NCBI GenBank assembly: GCA_013368445.1 | Contig: JAACJO010000051.1 | Coordinates: 52,475 to 116,474 of the forward strand | Direction: 5' to 3' | DNA: 64,000 nucleotides | DNA from: Leucocoprinus leucothites | Taxonomy: Eukaryota > Basidiomycota > Agaricomycetes > Agaricales > Agaricaceae | Part shown: positions 58,803 to 64,000 of the stretch, one piece after another | Layout: each line of letters begins with the position of its first letter | Position numbering within the stretch: position 1 is the stretch's first letter | Made by a program: the position numbers and the translations under genes | The notes under the pieces: model-generated | What the model saw: the letters and a program-made list of their open reading frames with translations, nothing else | The model's database searches: none | Told to the model about the DNA's origin: nothing

Positions 58803-58820
58803 TGGAGCCCACCGCGAGGG
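58803..58820 (+). other. Primer binding site
   Basis: TGGAGCCCACCGCGAGGG begins with the TGG complementary to a tRNA CCA end, 2 nt after the LTR. The implied tRNA 3' end would be CCCTCGCGGTGGGCT plus CCA; the tRNA species was not identified. It is not the initiator-Met sequence common in fungal elements. Confidence 0.6.
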
Positions 58821-59018
58821 AAGTTTCAGATTTGTTGAGGACTTTCTTTTTATTGTCGTTTTCATTTATTATTTTACAAAACGTCTTGGGGACCTCCTCC
58901 GAAGTCTTCAACACCAAAAGGCTTAAGACAAAAAGCCACCTTAGGAAGTATCTCCCTTAACAAAGGAGCGACTTCTACCCATAAAAGAACAACCAAGACT
59001 TCCGCCAAGGCAGGGCTT

Positions 59019-60716
59019 GTGAAACCTTATACGCCTCCAAAGCGTGTTTCTAGAGTCAAGCGAACAGAAAAGCCAGGATCTTCTGCATCGACTGCCTGTT
59101 TAGCTAAAAAGCTACCTGGCCAGTGGACCGACGACGAGGACGAAGCTTCGTTGATTGAGAAAGAATTACTTGCCTTACCTGCCGATACTTCCGAACAGGA
59201 AATATTATCGCATTTGCCGCCACCTGAGTTTACTACTCAGAAAGAACAATCCTCTATTTCGAACTCCACGATACCTTCAAATATGGTGAATACTCCGAAT
59301 ATGCCCAGGATGCTCTCTAACGAGGCTCCTGCATGGGACGGAAAAGGAAATTCACTTAGGCAATATATTTGGCATGTTGAACGACTCTTATCGTTCTGCA
59401 AAATTACGGACCCTAAAGAGAAGATTGACTGGCTGATAACATATTTGCCAAGTCCCGAGCACCGAGAAGAGTGGTTAGGATTTGCCTCTATAGCTGGGGA
59501 CGACTATGAAGCCTTTAAGGCTAAAATCCACAAGGAATATCCGGAAACGGTTTCCTATGAGCAAGGATCCGTCAAAAGGCTCAGAGCGATTTGCCAAGAA
59601 TATAAAGGGACTACAATGGATGATGAAGGTCGCCTGTTAGCTTTCAAGCGACGCTTTATCACTGAAGCCACCAAGTGTCTCAAGGCGCCGCCTCTAGTAT
59701 CCAATCGAGAGTTAGTAGAAATGTTCACTAGTGCGTTGGACCCAGACTTCCAACGAGCACTGAACAATAAACTAAGTCTCCAAGGGAAAACGAGAACGGT
59801 CATCGAGCAGAAAGAGCTTCGTGACGAAGATCCGTATGATTACCAAGAAGTAATTAAAGAAGCAGTCACACTAGTATCAGGGAAAACTCTGTTAAGATCT
59901 CAAAATTCGGAAAGGGTTATCCTACGATCGGATGTAGCTACGTCGCTATTCCCGAAGCGCGAAGAAGTAACTTTGAATCGAAAGGTCGAAGATAAACTCG
60001 AAGCGCTAAACGGCGAGGTAGCTAACATAAAAGATAGTATCCAGATACAACATGATAATATAAAGTCCTTAATAAAAGAATTCGCTCAACAAGTTTCTAA
60101 GACAAGTAACCAATCGAGCTATTCTAGGACTGCCCAATCTCAGTCTCAGCCTAATGGTAATCAGTGCAAATACTGTGGAGGCGACGACCACTATCTAAGA
60201 GCCTGTCCGGATAAGGAAAAAGACTTAGCCAATGGACGGATCAAATGGGATAGGGATAACCGGTACCTATGCTTCCCTGACGGGGTTAGCATTCCTAGCA
60301 GACCCGGATCGATCAAGGCTAAAGTGGATACTTTCCACCGGAGCCGGATCGCCAATTTACACGTTGAAGCAGAAGAGGATATTCCGCTTTTGGATGAAAT
60401 CCGGAAGAAGACTCCTTATTCCAATTTCGTGTGTGGGGTCTGGGATAACCGAGACAAAGTCATAGAGACACAGATGGGCATGATGAGCGATAAGGAAAAA
60501 GAATTAGAAGAAACTAAGAGTCTGCTGGAGGTGTACAAACAACTTGTGAACGCGCGTCAGGCTAATAGCAAGGTAGCTACGTCGCAACCGGCACCCCCAG
60601 CACCTGAAAAGGCAGCGGATCCACTGAACAATTTAAAAGACCAAATTGCGTTGTTACAGGCTCAACTTAATAACATGGCCATTAATAACAACTCCACTTC
60701 CCAACAGGGTTTCTGA
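59019..60716 (+). CDS. gag: Gag (capsid-nucleocapsid) of Gypsy element
   Basis: Structural polyprotein of the virus-like particle. The central capsid region reads WDGKGNSLRQYIWHVERLL, WLITYLPSPEHREEWLGFA, FKAKIHKEYPE and LLAFKRRFI. It is followed by a zinc knuckle C-x2-C-x4-H-x4-C (CKYCGGDDHYLRAC) and a C-terminal coiled coil (MMSDKEKELEETKSLLEVYK). The frame is open for many codons before 59019 with no ATG. The first in-frame ATG is at 59283 (MVNTPNMPRML), just before the capsid homology, so the start is either that codon or a non-AUG or spliced one. It ends in TGA at 60714 directly after a slippery heptamer. Confidence 0.88.
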   Translation: MKPYTPPKRVSRVKRTEKPGSSASTACLAKKLPGQWTDDEDEASLIEKELLALPADTSEQEILSHLPPPEFTTQKEQSSISNSTIPSNMVNTPNMPRMLSNEAPAWDGKGNSLRQYIWHVERLLSFCKITDPKEKIDWLITYLPSPEHREEWLGFASIAGDDYEAFKAKIHKEYPETVSYEQGSVKRLRAICQEYKGTTMDDEGRLLAFKRRFITEATKCLKAPPLVSNRELVEMFTSALDPDFQRALNNKLSLQGKTRTVIEQKELRDEDPYDYQEVIKEAVTLVSGKTLLRSQNSERVILRSDVATSLFPKREEVTLNRKVEDKLEALNGEVANIKDSIQIQHDNIKSLIKEFAQQVSKTSNQSSYSRTAQSQSQPNGNQCKYCGGDDHYLRACPDKEKDLANGRIKWDRDNRYLCFPDGVSIPSRPGSIKAKVDTFHRSRIANLHVEAEEDIPLLDEIRKKTPYSNFVCGVWDNRDKVIETQMGMMSDKEKELEETKSLLEVYKQLVNARQANSKVATSQPAPPAPEKAADPLNNLKDQIALLQAQLNNMAINNNSTSQQGF

Positions 60717-61810
60717 ATAGTTCCGTGAAGGCGTCCCGCTCGAAAGGGAAAGTCACCCCTTCGAAGAAGAGGGAACCGGAGAACCGTTCAGACAGTGACA
60801 CCTCGGACGAAAGTGAAGAGGAACTGCCGCCTAAAAAGAAAAAGAATAAGAAAGTGGAATTACCGTATAAGAAGGTACCCCCTATGAAACCAGTGGTAGA
60901 AGTGCCACCCATTCCTTTAAGACATTTACAAAAGGAGAGGGAAAAGTTAAAAGAAAAAGCGCCTCCTAACTACAAACATGAAGCACCCATTGAGAGAGAA
61001 GTGGATGTCGATGACGTCCTTAACAAACTTCTTAAAGCTTCGACAGGAGTATCTGTCGAAGAAATAATGGCGCTATCACCTAAGTTACGGAACGCGTACA
61101 AGGAATTAATTTCAAAGAAAAGGGTAGCTACCCAGCTACAAGGCGTCCCAGCGTCTGAAGATGAAGAGGAAATCCCACGACAAAAAGATGTCATACAGGT
61201 ACACTTACACACTTTAGAGGAAGGGCGACTTGTAAAACGAGAATTGCAAGGAGTTCCGGGAGGCCCGACTGAAGCTTGGGTAGTACAGGACCCGATCACG
61301 CAGTACTTAGAGACGTTACCTAAAGAGGATAGAAATAACCAAGTGTTCATGTCTAGGGAATCGGAAGCACTTCGCTGTATTACGGCGACTATAAACGGTG
61401 TTTGTAATGAAGAAGCATTGCTGGACAGCGGCTCCCAGATAATCTCTATGAGTCGCGAGGTAGCCATGGAGGCTCAGTTAACCTGGGACCCGGACATTAC
61501 CATCTTAATGCAAAGCGCTAGTGGCCATATGAAGCGAACTTGCGGACTAGCTAAAGACGTGCCTTTCCGTTTAGGGGGAATTATAATCTTCCTACAAGTA
61601 CATGTGCTGCCTGACCCACCTTATGGAGTGTTATTGGGAAGACCTTTTGACACCCTTACCCAAAGTCAAGTCCAGAATACTAAGGACGGAGGACAAACCC
61701 TAATATTGACGGACCCAACTAGCGGGAATAGAGCAGTAGTACCTACCCGAGCACGAGGAGCTTGCCCTAGGATGCTAAAGAAGGCACAAGTGGCAAGCGA
61801 AAATTTTTAA
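60689..61810 (+). CDS. pro: Retropepsin-type protease ORF (-1 frame)
   Basis: Open in the -1 frame relative to gag from 60689, overlapping gag by 28 bases; the first in-frame ATG lies far inside. It begins with a Lys/Glu-rich linker. The aspartic protease core reads EEALLDSGSQIISMSREVA (catalytic D in DSG), with a downstream flap-like strand and VLLGRPFDTL, the (I/L)LG motif of retropepsins. It would be made only as a Gag-Pro fusion by frameshifting. It ends in TAA at 61808, directly after a second slippery heptamer. Confidence 0.88.
   Translation, partial: QLHFPTGFLNSSVKASRSKGKVTPSKKREPENRSDSDTSDESEEELPPKKKKNKKVELPYKKVPPMKPVVEVPPIPLRHLQKEREKLKEKAPPNYKHEAPIEREVDVDDVLNKLLKASTGVSVEEIMALSPKLRNAYKELISKKRVATQLQGVPASEDEEEIPRQKDVIQVHLHTLEEGRLVKRELQGVPGGPTEAWVVQDPITQYLETLPKEDRNNQVFMSRESEALRCITATINGVCNEEALLDSGSQIISMSREVAMEAQLTWDPDITILMQSASGHMKRTCGLAKDVPFRLGGIIIFLQVHVLPDPPYGVLLGRPFDTLTQSQVQNTKDGGQTLILTDPTSGNRAVVPTRARGACPRMLKKAQVASENF
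60707..60764 (+). promoter_or_regulatory. gag-pro -1 frameshift signal
   Basis: GGGTTTC at 60707-60713 fits X XXY YYZ, read in gag phase as G-GGT-TTC, and is immediately followed by the gag TGA. After a -1 slip the codons GGG-TTT-CTG enter the pro frame. A hairpin can form downstream (60740-60748 with 60756-60764, eight of nine pairs, 7-nt loop), though 26 nt is a longer spacer than usual. Confidence 0.7.
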
Positions 61811-63855
61811 ACAACCTCGAGGAATTGAAAGAACAAGGAGAGGTGGTTTTAATTATAGATAAGATACCAGGACAGGCGCCAGTGGTTACCGAAACCTTGG
61901 CAACTGCAGGAGAATTTACGGAGGATGAGATAAGACTACTCTATCTTCAGAAAGGATTAGAGGAGCGACCGGGGACGTCTACTGAAGAAAAGGGATTATT
62001 CCAGAATTACCTATCTCAGGTAGCTACCCCACTAGCTCGTCAACACCAAGTAACCGCGGTCGAAGAGGTCGAAACGGCTGACCCGTTACAAGTGTTTGCA
62101 GGAAAGAAATATAAACCTGTAGCATTAAAGGTGAGACCAGTCCTAGGAGAACTCCCACAAGAATACAGAATCATTAGGAATATTACTGGTGATCCTTTGG
62201 CCGGAATGCCCGAGCTACCTAGCTACCCACCTACATTCGTTCCGAAGGGAAGATATACCCAAGAAAGAATGGAAGTGTTGGATGCCGGTCACTCAGGGGA
62301 TTTCCTATGGCCTGAAGAACGAAAACTTATGCATCATCTAATTAGTTTACAAAATGAGGCTTTTGCTTGGGATGACACAGAAAGAGGGAGGTTCAAGGAA
62401 GAATTCTTTCCGGCGGTAGAAATTCCAACGGTAGCCCATACACCTTGGGTAGAGAAAAATCGACCCATTCCACCAGCTATTTATGATGAGGTGTGTAAGA
62501 TTATTAAGAAAAAGATCGCAGCAGGAGTCTATGAGCCTTCAAATTCCTCGTATAGATCTCGCTGGTTTACCGTCATAAAGAAAGATGGAAAGAGCTTAAG
62601 ACTAGTACACAGTCTCGAACCTCTCAATAAAGTCACCATTGCACATTCTGGGTTACCTCCAGCAACTGAAGAGCTCGCCATGCACTTTGCAGAAAGAGCC
62701 TGTAATGGCATACTAGACTTGTATGTGGGTTACGACGAACAAGTACTAGCGGAAAGATCCCGGGATTTGACCACCTTCCAGACTCCTTTTGGGGCATTGA
62801 GATTGGTAACACTACCTATGGGTTGGACCAACTCTGTACCGATTTTTCATGATGATGTTACAGATATTTTAAAAGAAGAAACACCTGAGTATACTATGCC
62901 TTATATAGACGATGTACCAATTAGAGGACCCGCCACCAGGTATGAACAACCTGATGGTAGCTATGAAATGTGTAAACTGAATCCCGGTATTCGTCGTTTT
63001 GTATGGGAACATATGAATACGGTAAATCGCATACTTCAAAGGATGAAATATGCCGGTGGTACCTTCTCAGGACCTAAGACTACCATCTGCGCTGATAAAA
63101 TCACCATAGTAGGGTTTGATTGTTCATATGAAGGACGGTCACCGACTACGGATGCAATAGGCGTCATCACTAGATGGGGACCATGTGAGGACTTCACCGA
63201 TGTACGAGGGTTTTTAGGAACGGCGGTCAGGTGTAGACATCACGTACCCGGCTTTGCTTTACTAGCTACCCCGCTATATGACTTGCTTAGGAAAGGAAAG
63301 GACTTCGAATGGGGACCTGAACAACAAGCGGCTCAAGACAGGATTAAAGAGGCAATTAAGAAAAGCCTTCCTATCAAAAAGCCCAAGTTCCCGAGTTCAC
63401 AGCCTTTAGTATTGTCGGTCGACAGTTCGTGGAGAGCAGTCGGTTACTATATATGGCAACGTGACGAGTCCGATCCCAAGGTCATAAATTACATTAAGTT
63501 CAATTCAATCCTCATGGACGAAAGACAACAACGTTACTCTCAGCCCAAGAGAGAGCTGTGCGGCCTGAAGATGGTGCTTGATGAAGAAAGATATTTATTC
63601 TGGGGATGTAGAAACCTGGTCATTGAGACAGACGCCAAGTACCTATTTGGTATGCTCAACAATCCAGGCAGACTACCGAACGCAACAGTCAATCGCTGGG
63701 TAGCTGAGATAAGAAATTATCAGTTTACCTTAATACATAAAGCAGGAAAAACGTTCGGGCCTGATGGTCTCTCCCGGAGGAAACGTTATGAAGGGGATAA
63801 CTCGAATAGGAAATTTGATGACGGAACAGACGATGAGGGGAGGAATTTGAATTAG
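61769..63855 (+). CDS. pol: Reverse transcriptase-RNase H ORF (-1 frame)
   Basis: Opens in the -1 frame relative to pro from about 61769 and joins it at AAATTTT. RT motifs in order: SSYRSRWFTVIKKDGKSLR, LDLYVGYDEQVLAE, TTFQTPFGALRLVTLPMGW, the active site MPYIDDVPIRG, and FSGPKTTICADKITIVGF. The connection DVRGFLGTAVRCRHHVPGFA leads to RNase H, with LSVDSSWRAVGYYIWQ, PKRELCGLK, LVIETDAKYLFGML and a GPDGLSRR end. The catalytic D-E-D set of RNase H is visible. It copies element RNA to cDNA in the particle. It ends in TAG at 63853; coding continues in the next -1 frame. Confidence 0.93.
61801..61848 (+). promoter_or_regulatory. pro-pol -1 frameshift signal
   Basis: AAATTTT at 61801-61807 fits X XXY YYZ in pro phase (A-AAT-TTT) and is directly followed by the pro TAA. 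A -1 slip gives AAA-TTT-TTA in the RT frame. A stem can form between 61810-61818 and 61840-61848 (eight of nine pairs, one internal mismatch). Counting only the inner five pairs, it starts 6 nt after the heptamer, the usual distance. Confidence 0.72.
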
Positions 63856-64000
63856 TCAAGTTCGATCCTAAAGTGCCAGATCCGTTACCCCTAGAGGATT
63901 TTTTAGGAGATATAGATACCCGGACCGGGTTCGTCAATGAAATCGCCGCAGAAATCGGAGATTTTGAGTGGGAACTTAATTGGGCACTCGAAGGAAGGAG
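63837..64000 (+). CDS. Start of next pol frame (pre-integrase), partial
   Basis: The frame -1 to RT opens at 63837 and stays open to the window edge. It reads EEFELVKFDPKVPDPLPLED, then FLGDIDTRTGFVNEIA and ending in WELNWALEG. It overlaps the RT-RNase H end by 19 bases. By position it should lead into the integrase zinc finger; that domain is not in the window. No canonical slippery heptamer is present at this junction. Confidence 0.6.

Larger units (their letters stand above)
57571..64000 (+). mobile_element. Ty3/Gypsy LTR retrotransposon (5' part)
   Basis: Order seen: 5' LTR (57571-58800), primer binding site (58803), gag, protease, reverse transcriptase, RNase H, and the start of a further frame that runs off the window. 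The order PR-RT-RH and the YIDD motif place it in Ty3/Gypsy (Metaviridae). Its reading frames step 0, -1, -1 (and apparently -1 again), with slippery heptamers at the first two junctions. All coding frames seen are long and open, suggesting a young copy. The integrase, 3' LTR and target-site duplication lie outside the window, so activity cannot be judged. Confidence 0.92.

Noticed and set aside
60740..60764. Treating the downstream hairpin as the proven stimulator of gag-pro slippage
   Set aside because: The spacer to the heptamer is 26 nt, longer than the usual 5-9; kept only as a possible element within the feature.
1..64000. CRISPR arrays, rRNA genes, bacterial operons
   Set aside because: No regularly spaced direct repeats, no rRNA-like conserved blocks, and gene structure is eukaryotic throughout.

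Overview
The window is nuclear DNA of a filamentous basidiomycete, most likely a mushroom-forming fungus (Agaricomycetes). Genes are compact and cut by many 48-70 nt GT-AG introns, with CTAAC-like branch sites. The gene families fit that class: NACHT-type NLR-like NTPases, a CE16-like GDSL esterase, DUF3533/SNG1 membrane proteins, allantoate-permease-like MFS, a PIF1/Helitron helicase and a Ty3/Gypsy element. No genus can be named from the sequence alone.

Layout. 1-4.6 kb is gene-poor, with a decayed coiled-coil-like gene on the minus strand and a tRNA-like relic. 4.6-8.9 kb carries a complete phosphoinositide phospholipase C (PLC). A tRNA-Arg(ACG) with an intron follows at 9.1 kb and a secreted GH24 phage-type lysozyme at 10.4 kb. 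13.5-18.5 kb holds two tandem DUF3533 genes. 18.8-25.2 kb is a housekeeping block: ribosomal stalk protein P1, a Zn2Cys6 transcription factor (minus strand), thymidylate synthase and Mn-superoxide dismutase. 25.7-29.2 kb has two convergent P-loop GTPase genes, one with two G domains in tandem. 30.8-39.8 kb carries an MFS transporter, a 2OG-Fe(II) dioxygenase, a GDSL esterase and the ribosome-biogenesis factor YTM1. 40.7-43.3 kb is one intronless 857-aa membrane protein with a HET-like segment.

43.4-51.2 kb is a tandem duplication of about 3.7 kb period. Each unit is an NLR-like NACHT gene followed by the remains of a second PLC gene. The first NACHT copy has a premature stop and a frameshift; the second is intact (572 aa). 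Between the units lie fragments of the neighbouring membrane-protein gene, one of them inverted. 51.2-57.5 kb is transposon-rich: a candidate solo LTR and a decayed Helitron-type PIF1 helicase. From 57.57 kb to the right edge lies the 5' part of a Ty3/Gypsy retrotransposon: LTR, primer binding site, gag, protease and RT/RNase H.

The most unusual feature is that retrotransposon. Its gag, pro and pol reading frames are joined by two successive -1 shifts. Each junction carries a canonical X XXY YYZ slippery heptamer directly before the zero-frame stop (GGGTTTC-TGA and AAATTTT-TAA). A third -1 step follows RNase H without a canonical heptamer. The element is also studded, in the LTR and in all three ORFs, with a short hairpin word (consensus GGTAGC-TACNNN-GCTACC). 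Regulatory sequence elsewhere fits gene function: three CGCGT cores before thymidylate synthase, a perfect three-unit heat-shock element before Mn-SOD, and E-box plus CRE palindromes before P1.
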